Numbered from the stretch's first letter, positions 19,498 through 32,952 are shown. The stretch: DNA of 64,000 bases from Chrysoperla carnea (GCF_905475395.1 NC_058340.1:55468181-55532180), one strand, 5' to 3'. Numbers and translations: made by a program. Notes: generated by a model from the letters alone, not told the origin.

Positions 19498-21985
19498 TTT
19501 TATTTATTGTATGAAGTTTTTTAATCGTAAAGTTTAACTAAAATAAGTAGGGAAGAGTAAGTATCTTTCATTTATGAGCAATTATTGTTATAATAATTTG
19601 CCTTATTACTTGAATGTTTAAAAAAGTAGGTACTATTTAGACAAACCATTGATCACCCAAATAAATTTGTTCTTCTTGAACTAGCCTTTTTTGTGTAGGT
19701 ACTTTTAATAGCTTTTCTATCATTTATCATATAAGGAGTCTCAGCTTATGAATAATTTTTTGTTTTCTTTCTATTTGTTCAAATGTAAAAACAAAAAACA
19801 ATTGTATGTTTAGTGTCCAAATTTAAATGTTATTATCTAAATCGTACAGGTAAGTTTTCAGAAACTCTGTATTGGTACGATTTAGTTACATTTGATTAGA
19901 AATTTCATGATATCTATAAAATAACGTAAGTTATGGCTGTTTTATTTTTCTGGTTCTGCTAGCAATGTTTTAATATTTATTAATAAATCGAAAGTGACAA
20001 AATAAATAATATAACGGATTTATACTTGGCCGGCGAATTGATAGTACGACATTCTCAGTACACTTCAGGCATTCGTCACAAAAAGAAAAAAGCGGCACCA
20101 AAAATATATTTTATATTCATATCATTGACGCAAAATACCGGTCTTGTGATCAATTTGTTTTTGTTTTTTTTTTCTCTTTAATAAAATGTTTAATTTGTTT
20201 AAATTATGGTCGGCAAAATATTAATAGACTTGATTTTTACAAAAAATTTTTTATCTACAGGCCATGTCCATTATCAGGTTCTCATTTCCATTAAAAAGTC
20301 TTATAGCCTTCAAAATATTTATAAAAATTCAATCCTCCTTTCGTCCTAAAAATAAAAACGTATGGTTCAAATAAAATATTTTCAAGAAATGTTTAGGCCT
20401 TAAAAATATATATTTTTCCTAAAGTATTTGTTTTACGAATTTATTAAATTACGAATCAATTTTATATTCAGTGATAGCACAGACACGAACCATATAATAT
20501 AAATTGATTAAAAAAACACATTTTGCGGGAAATTTTCTTTTCGCAACTAAAGATGTTTGGATTTTTCTAGTGTAGGCTTGGTTACAAATTCCACACTCGA
20601 CTGGCGTCTATTTTTGCTTTTAGTGGCTCTCAAACATGACATATGTCTATATGTACCTAGGATATCCTAGGTACAACCCAAGCTTTACCATGTTTACTCA
20701 CTCTCATAACATTAAGTTTCAAGCTTCAACTAGTATTGTAGATGTCTCAATTATTAAGTAAGACAGTCTTTCTCACAGTTTGTAATTTGTGTATTGAATC
20801 ACTGATATATGTACTGGCTCTTCCGGTATCACCGCGATTAATTTAACCCTGGTTAGCCCCTTGTGTGTGACGTCATCACATGGCTGTTTGAATTGCAATT
20901 AATAATTTTAAATAATTACAGTGAACCCGCAATAATCCGACAAACGTTTTCTAAGGCGGTGTCAAATTATCGAATTTGTCGGATTATAGAGTACTGCCAC
21001 AAACCCCTTGTTGTCCAGAACTTTCAAAAGAATCCGACAATTTACATATCAAAGTGATAAGATTACAATCATTTTATAATTTCAGCCACGAAAAATTCGT
21101 GTGCTTATAATAAATCTGCATTGTAATTAGTTATGTCGGATTACAAGGGTTGCCGCATTACCGCAGGCCTACTTCTCTATAAATAAACACGTTAGATATC
21201 AAAAGAACTAAATCGGAGTAATTTATTGATCGTATATATTTAAAATATATAAATATATTTAATCAAATATTTGGAGAAATTGTTGAATTAGAAAGAGCGT
21301 TTAGCTAATTTAATCGTGGTACTTAAATTTTAAACTGACATCTATTATAAAATAAACAAATTATTTTTTTACTATGCGACGACAAAAAATATAATGATAA
21401 TACAGATATCTTAAAAATTAAATATTTTTAGTGACATCTTTGAACAATTTAAAACAACTTTAAATTTTATAATAAAATCCTCTATGATGATTTTCCCGCC
21501 CTCTTTTGAGAAACATTTTTAATTTCAGACAGATTATTTGATTTTTTTACTGAAAAAATTAATATATTTTGGTTGGTTTTCTTTTTTTTAATAAAATCTT
21601 GTTGAAATAATACTTTCTGGTTCAAAATTTTGGTTAAATGTAATTCCAATTTTCAATAAATTTTAGATACAAAATTAATAATTTTTAAAATAACAATATA
21701 TGCACATTTGTTTAAATTAAATCTGACTAGTAAATAATTGAATAGGAGTAAAATAATTAATATTCGGAGCTGTTAAAATTGACACTGATAATTGTAATGC
21801 ATACTAAAAAATGCATAACGAATAACGATATGTAAATCATGTGTAAATCGGCGAAAATATGTTTAAATTCAAGTCGCCATATTATGTTTTTCAATACACA
21901 CCAATACATCTACAGCTTCCCCTCTAAGTTATAAAAACGAACAGTAAACGGAATATATCGATGTTTAACGAACACGGACACTGTA
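19497..21985. other. Intergenic region between SPH2 and ARID5
   Basis: No gene was seen. It includes the pogo-like MITE at 20919 and a full CRE palindrome TGACGTCA at 20868-20875. It otherwise looks like plain AT-rich DNA. Confidence 0.55.
20919..21155. mobile_element. Pogo/Tigger-like MITE
   Basis: Starts CAGTGAACCCGCAATAATCC after a TA and contains the inverted copy TTTGTCGGATTAT at about 20975. The far end GTCGGATTACAAGGGTT is a diverged partner. CAGTGGAACC-CGATAATCC-like ends are typical of pogo-group elements. The right border is uncertain. Confidence 0.4.
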
Positions 21986-21988
21986 ACG

Positions 21989-21996
21989 TGACGTCA
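21989..21996. promoter_or_regulatory. CRE palindrome upstream of ARID5
   Basis: Full TGACGTCA, 90 bp before the ARID5 start codon. Bound by CREB/ATF-type bZIP factors in animals. Further exact copies lie at 20868-20875 and 23827-23834. Function is inferred from position only. Confidence 0.45.
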
Positions 21997-22058
21997 CATA
22001 ATTAGAGTAAATACAAAGTAGACGATGTGCCTAAGAGCCGCGTGCAGTGTTTTGTGGG

Positions 22059-22065
22059 ATCAGTG
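22059..22065 (+). promoter_or_regulatory. Possible initiator (TCAGT) near the ARID5 start
   Basis: GATCAGTGAA resembles the arthropod initiator TCAGT. It sits only about 26 bp upstream of the ATG, so transcription may equally begin further up, or this may simply be 5' UTR. Confidence 0.25.
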
Positions 22066-22085
22066 AATATTTTTGATTAAAAAAA

Positions 22086-22106
22086 ATGGATAACAATGAA
22101 ATTGAG
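22086..22106 (+). CDS. Arid5: ARID5 exon 1 (7 codons)
   Basis: ATG after an A-run, then GATAACAATGAAATTGAG and donor GTATGC. The tiny first coding exon is supported by its phase-0 junction with exon 2 and by the matching N-terminal length in vertebrate ARID5B (7 residues before W/L-VG). Confidence 0.75.
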
Positions 22107-22796
22107 GTATGCAAATAGTGTCATTTTATTAATTAATTAATTTTTTTTGATATAGTTTTAAAAATTATTAATATTTTAAAAAAAATAAATAAATTTTATC
22201 GTTATAATATTTGTTACACTGTTAAAAATACGTTTAGGATTATTAATAATCAGTACAGTCTGATTAAGGCTATTAACCTAATCATTAAATTTTTTTGGAA
22301 ATTCAAAAAATTTATTTTTAAATGATTTTAATAAATTTTGGCAAAAAAATTTCGATAAAAAACATTATTTTTCATTAAATTTTTTAATAAAATTTATTTA
22401 AAACACAAAAATATTAATCTTAAGTATAATAATGTATTATTTTAAGGTCGTATTAATAAAAAATAATATGCATATGTATTTTATTTGATAAGTAATTAAA
22501 AATTTTGATAAAAAATTAATTTTTTTTTGTTTCTTTTGCAGCTCGTGGGTGCACCGTGTGGATATCATGGACCATATACATTTTATAAAGCATTTAAATA
22601 TACAAAAAATGGTATTGTTAGAATATTATCATTAAGTGAATTTTTTTTCGTGAAATTGTGGTGTGACTCTGATTTAGTGTGTATTGGAGAACTTCAATTG
22701 TTGTGGTTAGACAAAAATAGTGAACAAATGTTAGCAAGCCTTCGTTTATATTTCCTGCCTGAACATACACCAGATGGTAGATTGGATCATGGAGAG
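22086..22796 (+). CDS. Arid5: ARID5-like transcription regulator (ARID5A/B family), 5' exons only
   Basis: Exons 22086-22106 (MDNNEIE) and 22542-22796 (85 residues) join in phase 0. The second reads LVGAPCGYHGPYTFYKAFKY, then RILSLSEFFFVK, CIGELQLLWLDK, LRLYFLPEHTPDGR and LDHGE. This matches the N-terminus of vertebrate ARID5B, which has VG-PCG-HGPY-FYKAF, RILSL-DFFFV, IAELQLLW and LYFLPEDTP-GR..DHGE. The region precedes the AT-rich DNA-binding (ARID) domain and looks BAH-like. The rest of the protein, ARID domain included, lies beyond the window. In vertebrates ARID5B works in the nucleus, with PHF2 at chromatin. The insect role is inferred. Confidence 0.9.
22107..22541 (+). other. ARID5 intron 1
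   Basis: A 435-bp AT-rich intron, GTATGC...TTCTTTTGCAG, phase 0. No repeat was recognized. Confidence 0.75.
22542..22796 (+). CDS. Arid5: ARID5 exon 2
   Basis: 255 bp, phase 0 at both ends. The acceptor is TTTTGCAG and the donor GAG|GTAGGA. The exon ends right after DHGE, just before the segment that starts DEVIAV in vertebrates. The minus-strand open frame at 22618-22842 is a shadow. Confidence 0.92.
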
Positions 22797-24484
22797 GTAG
22801 GACAAAGATAACAATATTATATATACAAACATTTAATGGCACTTAAAATAACTCATCTATCTTTTATTATAATCGACAAAATTATCTATTTAAATTTTTT
22901 TTAAATTTCATTTCAATGGTACTTTTTTTTTGTGTAATTTATTTCTAATTGGTTATTTTCTAAAAAACAAAACAAAGTCCATTATAAATATTCGAAAAAG
23001 TAAAAACAAAATTAATTTTTTTTTCTTCAATTAATTCCGATTAATAATTGAATGTTATTATTATAATAATTGTATTATTTCAAAATGGTTGCCATTTAAT
23101 GTTTTTAAAATGTCGTATTTTTATTATTTTATTGATCATTATTTATATTTTTTAATCATAATTATTGATTTTTTATGTTTTAATATTTTAATATTTTTAT
23201 TTTTATAAATTTAGAAAGTTTTTATATTATTTAATAAAAAAGGATATTATAGATTATCAATTTTAATAATTTGTTATTATATAATTATGATTAATAATTT
23301 GTTTAATTAGTTTAAATTAAAAATATGCAGTTTTTTTTTAAATTTAATAAAATCATGTTAATTTTTTGAGTAGAAATTTCTAAGTAAATTATTTAAAAAA
23401 ATGAAAGATTTGCAATTAAAAAAATATATTAGATATTATTTATAATAATAATAATAATAATATAAAATATTTATTTAATTATAAATAGCATTTTTTTAAA
23501 TATTTAACTATTTTTAATGTAACTGAAGCCCTGTAGCTGATATAATTGAATTCACAATTACTATGTGCTCTTAATGCGGCACATATTGTATGATATTTGT
23601 GATAACATTGAATTGATATATACCGCTTCATATAAATAATGAATTGATATTTTTTTTTATAATATATATTCTAGGAGTTATTACTACACTCATATAATAA
23701 ATATATACAAGCAGGTTTTGTTAAAACCATACAAAGATTATCTCACTTGTCTCTATATTGGCGTTTTATTTCTCTCTTTCTCTCTTCTAAAGTTGTTATT
23801 TAGTTTTTTTTTTCTTCTCATTAATATGACGTCATATAATTTTTTTTTGTTTTGTTTTCGTAAATAACAATTGAATTTGTAATAATTTTTTTAATTTGAT
23901 TATTACCTCTATGTATATAGAAAGCAAATTGTTCATATTTCTTTTATTTTTGGTGATTCTGGTGAAATTAATGAATTAACACAGTCAATTTTAATGAAAA
24001 ATTGTTACAGAATGTTTCAATAAAGTTTTTATTATCCGGTATTTGAAAACATTACGCAGAAATCGACTAAAATTATTATTATTTTTCCCGATTTTTCTTG
24101 AATTTTTTTTTATTGCATTTAATGGAATAAAATTGAAGAAATTAAATGTCGAAATATATGTCTTCAATGTCGAGTAGAATAATTTTCATATTTAGCAAAT
24201 TTAATTTTTTTACATATTTTTTTAAATAAAAATAGATCAAATCAATAATAAATGCTTAGATGAGATAACTTTTTTTTAATTTTTTTAATTTAATTTTGTT
24301 TGTAATAAGGAAAATTACATATATATATATAGTATTATATATAGTTATTATATATAGTAAAATTATTCATCTTTGCGTTGTTTTATACTTTTTTTTAAAA
24401 TTCTAATTCCATGAATAATCAGAAATTCGTGTCGACCAATGAGTATTCTAATAATCTTTATAAATATTACTTTTTTTTTTACTA
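22797..24484. other. Intron stretch: AT-rich with simple repeats
   Basis: A (TAA)n run at about 23441-23461, (TA)-rich DNA at about 24316-24358, and a TGACGTCA at 23827-23834. No exon seen. Confidence 0.6.
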
Positions 24485-25042
24485 TTTTTTATACCATGTA
24501 TATATGAAATAGTACATTAAGTTTAGTCCCAAGTTTGTAACGCTTAAAAATATTGATGTTACGAATTAAATTTTGGTATAAGTGTTCATAGAATCACCTA
24601 ATTAGTCTTTTTTCGGTTGTCCGTCCGTCCGTCTGTCTATGAACACGATAACTCAAAAACGAAAAAAGATATCAAGCTGAAATTTTTACAGTGCACTCAG
24701 GGCCTAAAAATTGAGGTCGAGTTCGTAAATGAGCAACATAGGTCAATTGGGTTTTGGGTCCGTACGACCCATCTTGTAAACAGTTAGAGATAGAACTAAA
24801 GTTTAAATGTAAAAAATGTTTCTTATAAAAAAATAAACAACTTTTGTTTGAAACATTTTTTTGTAAACATCACTGTCTACTCACGAGGGCACACATTAGA
24901 TGCAAATTTTATAGTATGTATTAATATGGGATTATCAGTTATGTATGTGTGACATGTATATGTGTAATGTGATAGAGTAATCAACACTGTCTATACATGG
25001 TATTTCAACAATTAACTCAGTCAATTGTTAGTTTTCACTTGT
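24485..25042 (-). repeat. Interspersed family A, copy A2
   Basis: Full length on the minus strand, from the terminal hairpin side (TTATACCATGTATATATGAA) to the start motif (GTTTTCACTTGTT). The short frame starting MNTYTKI has a stop at codon 8. Confidence 0.85.
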
Positions 25043-28000
25043 TATTATTATTTTTGTGCATATTAAATAAAACTACATAAATATTGATCAAATTAACGAA
25101 ATAAAATGTTTTCATTATTTTTTATGAAATTATACATTCACATAATTTTTAAAATGATCAAAAATCAGGATAAAAGTTCAAAGATTTAAAAAAAAAATAA
25201 ATATTGGGTATTAAATATCGAAAAATTTTTATATAAAGTTAGAAAATACTTTAATTAGTAGGGTTATTAAATATGCAAGAGAGTATGTTTAAAATTAACA
25301 TAAATTTTATATTTTCTGACAAATTTCAATAAAATATTTGAATTTTTATTTGATATTTTTTGTTATCTGTATATGGACGTCGCGTGATGTACAAATTAGA
25401 TTTTTGTAATAGTGTTGTTTTGAAGGAATACTTGTAATTAAAATGATTATAATAAATGTGTTATTGAAGGAAGTGATGAGTGCATTACACATATTAGATA
25501 AATCTATTTTTATTAAATTGTAGGCAGTGACTTAATGAAAATTAACATTTCAAAGAAAGTAATATTTAATATTGCGACTAAACTGAAGGAAAAGTCATTC
25601 GACGTCACTTGTATTTTATTGTGTACTTTTACTCTGTTATGTCTTATATTATATATGATGAAATAATCAATAATTCATTAAAAAATAGCTTTTAATTTTT
25701 CTTTTCTTTGTTCTCGGCGAACACAATTTATTAAATTATTTTGTTTATCTATTTTTACTATCCATAGTACAAATTTTATTAAATTATTTTATTTTTTTTC
25801 GTATTTTTTTGTAAGGTTGTATGTACACTAGACTAGTGCGTTGCTTATAACTTAAATAGGGAATATTCATGTATTTTTTTATATTTTTAATTCATTGTTT
25901 ACACCGTTATAACAAAGTAAAAAATATAAATACTGCTTAAAAATGTTGTATTTAAGTGTAAACAAATATTTAAAATACAGTATAATTTTGAGATATTTAA
26001 ACGCAGTTTTTTAGTCTCTGTTGGTGACGTATAAGTACGTGATCTGTCAATTGGTGACATTTCAATTATAATTTACACCTTAAAAAAATGAATTTACGAC
26101 ACAGAATTTACACTCGTTATTATTAAGTTTTCTAATAAAAAGCCGTAGAATAATAGAAATTAATGTAATACCATACAAAATGTAAGTAATTAATACCATA
26201 TAGTATGTCATTAAATTTGACAAGCCAGTACTATGATGTCACGTCCGTTTAAAAATTTGAATTTCCGTTTTAGAAATTTTTAAATGCCCTCACTGAATTT
26301 GTGCTTATATTAATTAATTTTAAGTAATTAAAAAGATATTAATTACTAAAGTAATGGTTTAGTTGAAATGTCCAGTCATTAAAGTTACGGAAGAAAAATA
26401 TTTGAACCAAATTTAAATTTCATGAATATTCTTTATTGTTGTTTCATTTGAGCCGTTATTTTTTTCATCAGAATTTTCTGACACTGCCCATAGCGAGATT
26501 ACTTCTTTAAAAATTTATTGAGTTTAATTTAAATTGTATAAAACATGGATGTAATTAATTTTAGAAATATTTTATGATAACACATTTATTTGATTTTTAA
26601 ACCAAATGTAAATAGTATTTTTTGTGTCTGTCTGTTGAAGTGATTTAAAAGTTAATGATGCCTATTTTAGATTTTAAGTGCTTTTTGATTCATAACTCTA
26701 TTTTCAAAAATATTTCAGAAAAAATTAATAAAAGATTTAAATATACAGTAGTGCGTACGAAAAATTAAAACCAATAAAAGAAAGTTTTTATTAATAAAAA
26801 TTTCCGCATGGCCTCCAACACAAAATGAATTAATCAGGTATCAGATATATTTGCAAAAATTTATTCATATACGATGTTTGTCGAAAATAGTAAATTTCGT
26901 TCAGGAGTTAAGTACCTCTATATTTTACAATATCGACATTTATTTGAAAAAAATACCACGATACTCGAAATAAAATTGTATGTTAAGAAATTCTATTTAA
27001 AAATTATAATAAAGCATTCAACAGACTTACGTTTCGTGGAATATCGATATTTTGATTGCATCGCAACCATCGCTAGTAGTTAAATTTATTCATATACACA
27101 TTACAAACATTATTTTCAAAATTAACAGTAAATATGCAAAACATTACCAACAATTAAAGTAATACTTACAAAAAAAAAAAAATCCCGACTCACTTAATTG
27201 TTGTGAACTGTTAAAAAAAGTTTGGTGGCCTTCGGGTTTCGGTTTTTTCATGCCGAGATCAACTTTTCTCAATAAATGTTGTCGGTAGTGTAAAAAATAG
27301 GTACTTCTAAAATTTAAATGTACCAAGCTCGTATACGAGAATAAAAAATTTATATGATTATTTCGTTTTGAATATTATTCTATGAAGAATCGAATTGAAT
27401 TATCTTCTTTTTTTATAAAACAATTAATAATACAAAAGTTTTCTTATGGTATGACTTTCATTTTGGACACACTGTATATATGTATCTCGTAAGTTGGTTC
27501 AAAAATATATTCATTGTTCGGGAAAAACCAAAATTATTTTATTTTTCATATGATTCATATTATTTTTTTGTATTTTAATATGTCAAGGTCAGGTCAAAAA
27601 TTAATTGATAAATTTTCTTCAGGTGAGGCTTAAAAATTAGGAAATAACGAAAAATATCATTTTAAATGAGGATAAAATCTTTTTTTAATTCTTTTTTTAG
27701 ATATTTAGGAAAGGGGTATTATATTTTTATACTTGACGCAAAAATTACCAAATTATTAAAAAATATGAGATAAAATTAACATAAACAAATATTTTACCAG
27801 GAAAAATGTCCTGAAGTTTCTTGAAGAAAATTAATGATATGTAATCTTCAAACTCTTTGAATTTCGAACAATTAAAAAAAAAGTTGTCAATTAATAAAAC
27901 TACAATGTGACTTAAAAGTTTGAACGAATCATCAGAAAATAATCTATACTCATGCGCTATGTGTCCCACTCTAATTTTAAAAACAAGTATTTTAAGAAAC

Positions 28001-28150
28001 CGTCTCAAACAACAAATTCTTACAAATAAGTAATATTTTTTAAAGAAAATAACTGAAAAATTATAAAAAAATTATTAAATATAACAAAGGCTTGTTAAGT
28101 TTCACATATAATTGAATAAATTAAAATGTATAATATTTAAAAAAAAAAAA
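25043..28150. other. Intron stretch, no gene seen
   Basis: AT-rich. Open frames at 26874-27083, 27144-27326 and 27745-28008 lack recognizable domains. A weak acceptor-donor junction lies at 27622/27623. Confidence 0.5.
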
Positions 28151-28683
28151 AACAAGTGAAAACAAACAATTGACTGAGTTAATTGTTGAAATACCATGCA
28201 TCAATAGTGTTGATTACTCTATCACATTGCACATACAAATACAATTTATATAATACATACTATACAATTTACGCCTTCGCGGGTAAACAGTGATGTTTAC
28301 CCGCGAAAAATTTCAAACAAAAGTTGTTTATTTATGTATAAGGAACATTTTTTACAATTAGACTTTTGTTCTATCTCTAACGATTTACAAGATGGGTCCT
28401 ACGGACCCATAGGTCAAGACCCAATTGACCTAGGTTGTTCATTTACGAACTTTGCCTCACTTTTTACGTCCTGAGTACGCTGTAAAAATTTCAGCTTGAT
28501 ATCTTTTTTCGTTTTTGGGTTATCGTGCCCACAGACGGACGGACAACCGGAAATGGACTAATTAGGTGATTTTATGAACACCTATACCAAAATTTTATTC
28601 ATAGCATCAATATTTTTAAGCGTTACAAACTTGGGACTAAACTTAGTATACCTTGTATATTACATATATGCATGGTATAAAAA
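28151..28683 (+). repeat. Interspersed family A, copy A3 (with the longest small ORF)
   Basis: Full length from AACAAGTGAAAAC to CATGGTATAAAAA. Its 3' part opens a frame at 28574 that reads MNTYTKILFIASIFLSVTNL and continues past the hairpin into unique DNA. The first ~36 residues come from the repeat and look like a membrane segment, but other copies break this frame. Confidence 0.85.
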
Positions 28684-30510
28684 CCAACAAACGGTTAAAA
28701 TACAATCGTCAATATGTTGGATGGCGTTTGATAGCATGAGACAGCAATATAATTTATTAGTGAATTTAGTGCGTATTTTTAGACGATTTTATATTTTTAT
28801 TCCTATTTTATCAGGTAGTAGTCAGTCAGTATGACAATAATTTTAAATTGTGTATGACTGTGTGAGAGATGTTTTTAGGGTAGAGGTAAATTCGACATTC
28901 TTTATCCGTTAATCATTTGAAAATTTTTGAAAGATATTTGAAATTTAAGATTGTCCGGTCTGTTGTGATATTAACATAGTCTATGTTGGAGCGTTACTTT
29001 TCGAAATATTTAGTGAATTGGTTATTCAAAAAATACCAATCTGTAAAGTGCGAAATTAAAACTTTTATAACTTGTTTGTAATCTTTGTATATACGAGCCC
29101 GCTTGTCACAATTTACGTCGATAAGCGAGAAGATTCCAGCCAGGATTCACTCAAATGGTGATAGAATATGGAAACTGATAGGTTCTCGTTACTTATTGCG
29201 TTTTTAAGTTAAATTGCATTCTAGAAATATTGTACTTGAGGAGTATATTTCTGTATTTCTGTATAAGTTAATACAACAAAGTAAAGTTACGGGTAATGTA
29301 ATGCTCCTTACGCACCATAGTTGTTACGTTTTAATGTGAAATATGCTTTCATATCTTACTTTTAAGTCTAGAAATAACACTAATTTCGAGAAAATAAATC
29401 TGAAAAAAACTGTCTGGCTCAGAAATCAACTCTGTGCCAGTAGACTTTCATAGGAGTTTGTCTGAGTCGACTCTACAAAATCATATTCATGCGAACGTGT
29501 GGTTTTTTCGATTTACGTCCATAAAGTGGGAAAGAAGTACCTTTCTTCCAGACACCACATTCTCTTTATTTGACATTTAAAAAAACTATTGAATTTTATA
29601 TTTTAGACTTTAGAAGTATTTTTTAACTAACTTTACCGTTTTCGAGACATAAACATTTAAAAACTAAGCTCCAAAAATTCTTGATTGTGATTTCGGCCAA
29701 AAATTTAACTTAAAAACCATTAGATATTATATTTTGGATGATTCTTAGAATTTTTTGACTCTTGACAATTTTCACAAAACCTCACCGCTTTCGATATTTA
29801 AGTGTTTGAAAAAACGCCGTTTTCGAGACGGTTAAAAAGTTTATATTAGTAATAAAAAATTATATATGTTTGTAGCAATAACCTGTTTGGTTTAAAAGTG
29901 TTTTGGGTTTTTAAATAATTTATATCATGGATTATTTAAATAGTTAAAGCCGGTTTAATTGTGGAATTACTTCAGAGAAAAAAATGCTCAGTTTACTTAC
30001 CAATATGGCTGTTTGTATGTTTTTAACAAATATATTACAGTATCACAGATAAATAGTACGTTCATTTAATTGTATAATTTTAAATGGTTATTTGAAATGG
30101 TTGACTAGATTTTTATAAAAACATTACCCGCACATATTTCATTCAGTGCGTATGAACCGAACCTACAAATGTTAGTTGTTCAGTGTCGTATTATATTATA
30201 TTATTTGTTTATAATACAGGATGGGACTTATTGTTGGCTATTTAATTGCTTTTTTTTTTAATCAAATTTTTATCGTTTTTTAAATATTTTATAATATATG
30301 AAATGTAATTATCTCCAGCTGGTGGTAATTAATTGAACTTCATATTATTGATAATTTTATTTATAATATTGTCGCATATTTTGTGGTTTAAGTAATAATT
30401 ATCAGAATACAGAGATGCTTTTTCAGAATTATCAATTCAAATTTTATAATTGCTTTTTTTTGTTTATAATTTGGGATGGTGACAAAATATTTAAACTCAC
30501 TTATTCCTAT
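28684..30510. other. Intron stretch, no gene seen
   Basis: AT-rich with no domain-bearing frame. A moderately less AT-rich part lies at about 29080-29560. Confidence 0.5.
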
Positions 30511-30514
30511 ATTG

Positions 30515-30620
30515 TAAAACGTTAGAGATAAAACAAAAGTTTAAATATAAAAAATGTTCCGTATAAAAAAATAAACAACTTTTGTTTGAAAGTCGTGAGG
30601 ACGCAAATTTACAAATTTAC
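30515..30620 (-). repeat. Family A fragment A4
   Basis: Matches GTTAGAGATAGAACAAAAGT, AAAATGTTCC and AAACAACTTTTGTTTGAAA of family A. Both ends are truncated. Confidence 0.7.
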
Positions 30621-31144
30621 GTTACATTTGATTATTTGAGTGTGCGGTTAAGATGGTTATATTATTATTTATTCATCGATTATGCTTCAAATTCTATCTT
30701 TTGGTATAAAATACAGTTTTATTTTTATTTAGTTATACGCTGAATTCCTATTTCTCAAAATAAACTTTCAATTTAATTTAAAATTTAAATATTTTATATT
30801 AACATTGACCTTAGAGAATTTATATTTATTTTTACTTACAAAGGAAATTTCCCAAAAGTTTCCTTAATTTCAAATCGATATATAAATATAAAATCGATAA
30901 ATAAAAAAAAATATGAAGGTGTCTTCATCTTAATTGCGGCACACTGTATGCCTTGCCACATTTCGAAATGTGTTTTTTTTTTCTAAAAGAAACCTTAGTA
31001 GCGCAGGTTTTTGATACTTTAGGAACATACAATTTTTAATGAAGAAAAATTAACATTTTTCAATCACAGTTTAAAAAAATTTATCCATAAAGTGAATCAT
31101 CCATTTTCGGTTTTGAAAAAAAAAACATTTTCTTGTAAAAAAAA

Positions 31145-31684
31145 AACAAGTGCAAACAAACAATTGACTGAGTTAATTATTGAAGTACCATGAATAGACA
31201 GGAATAGTGTTGACGCAATCGTTTGTTTTTGACGACATGTAAGTAAAGAAAGATATAAACTTTTAGATAACCACACATTCATAACTGATAATTCCATATA
31301 ATACATACTATAAAATTTGCATCTAATTTACCCCCTCATGGGTAAATAGTGATGTTTACAAAAAAGTGTTTCAAACAAAAGTGGGTTATTTTTTTGTAAC
31401 ATTTTTTATGTTTAAACTTTTGTTCTGTCTCTAACGGTTTACAAGATGGGTCCTACGGACCCAAGACCCATTTGATCTATGTTGCTCATTTACGAACTCG
31501 ACCTCACTTTTTACGTCCGGCAGACAGACAGACATACAGATAGACAATCGGAAATGGACTAATTAGTTGATTTTATGAACAGTTATACCAAAATTTTGTT
31601 TATAGCATCAATATTTTTAAGCGTTACAAACTTGGGACTAAACTTAGTATACCTTGATATATTTCATATACATGGTATATAAAG
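31145..31684 (+). repeat. Interspersed family A, copy A5
   Basis: Full length, with GACAGACAGACATACAGA in the GACAGAC region. The small frame reads MNSYTKILFIASIFLSVTNL and stops inside the hairpin. Confidence 0.85.
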
Positions 31685-32428
31685 TAGTGATTATGAAATA
31701 ATAAAGATGTAAGTTTCATAAAAAAAGTTTATAAAGAATTTCTGAGTGTACTAAACGTTCTTAAAATGTAACTCGTAGGTATTTTGTCTAAAGATAATTT
31801 ACTAAAAATATTGATAATTCTTAAATAAAGAAGTACAGCCCACAATTTTGACACTTTCACATAAAATGCTTATAAAAGCATACTAATTTTTGTAAAAAAT
31901 TATTATAAAAATTTGTAATTTTATATAAAAGAAAGAAAAGAACACAAGTGTGATCAAGTAATTAATAATTTTATTGATAAGAAATATTTTTTTGATAAAA
32001 AGTTACGATTTTATTATGTTTATTATTTTATATTATTGTACATGTTAAATATATTAATAACTTTGAATGTTTTAAAATATATTTTTATAACTAATTAAAA
32101 TCAATGAAATATTTAAAAAAAAAAAAAAAACAAATTTATTCCATTATTAAATATTTATAAGGCGGAAACTTGGTTTCTTTTCAATAGAAATATTTTATTT
32201 AAAGGTTATGGTATTTTTATTGGTATTTACTATTTTAAATAAAAACTTACCTAAGACAATTCAATCGTGATATGGCTTTTCTTAGGAAGATTAATTATTC
32301 TAGTTTGAAAATCTAGTTTTTGGATAGTTGAAAATTTAAATAATTTAAAATAGAAGCTCTTCAGAACTATTCAATTTTTCTGAATATATATGTATAGTCC
32401 AGTAATTTTGTACATTAGAGGTTGCTTT
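31685..32428. other. Intron stretch, no gene seen
   Basis: AT-rich DNA with long A and T runs. No exon or repeat boundary recognized. Confidence 0.5.
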
Positions 32429-32952
32429 AAATCCGGTAGTTCTGATTTTTTGCAGACTTGTTGGTTCAATGAATAATTTAAGTTTGTGAACTCGAACGCC
32501 TAACGCAACTTTGTCAAAAATCGAAAAAACCTTGAAAATTTTGCTTTTTTAAGATTTACGAGGGGTTAGGAAGAATCACGGTCAAAATTTATTTAAAAGG
32601 ACAGAATATTGAAAAAAAAAATGCGATTTTCGAAAATATGATAATATTTACAAGGCTGTCTCTTGGAAACTATTGTGTCTAGAAAGACAATTCTAGTCTC
32701 ATATTGTAGCAAATTAAGTTTACTTGAAAGCATCTTGATAAGGTACCATCAAAAACTAGCCCGCCAGGATTATAATTGTCAAAATCTGAAATAAAACCGA
32801 AATTTTCACGATTTTTTCGATTTTTGACAAATTTGCGTTCGGCGCTTGAGGTTACAAACTCATTCCAAACTCACATTCATTCAAACACACAAGCATTATT
32901 TATTGAGACAACATCATAAACAATTCTACAAAAAATCAAAACTGTCGGATTT
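32429..32952. repeat. Large palindromic element
   Basis: AAATCCGGTAGTTCTGATTT at the left end mirrors AAATCAAAACTGTCGGATTT at the right end. TTGTCAAAAATCGAAAAAA (left, ~32514) mirrors TTTTTTCGATTTTTGACAAA (right, ~32813). Arms of about 130 bp or more flank a unique centre. No transposase frame. The open frame from 32846 is a chance frame in the right arm. Confidence 0.75.

Noticed and set aside
28574..28834. 86-residue frame with a membrane-like start as a real gene
   Set aside because: The first ~36 residues come from family A copy A3 and recur, with breaks, in other copies. The remainder is unique DNA with no support.
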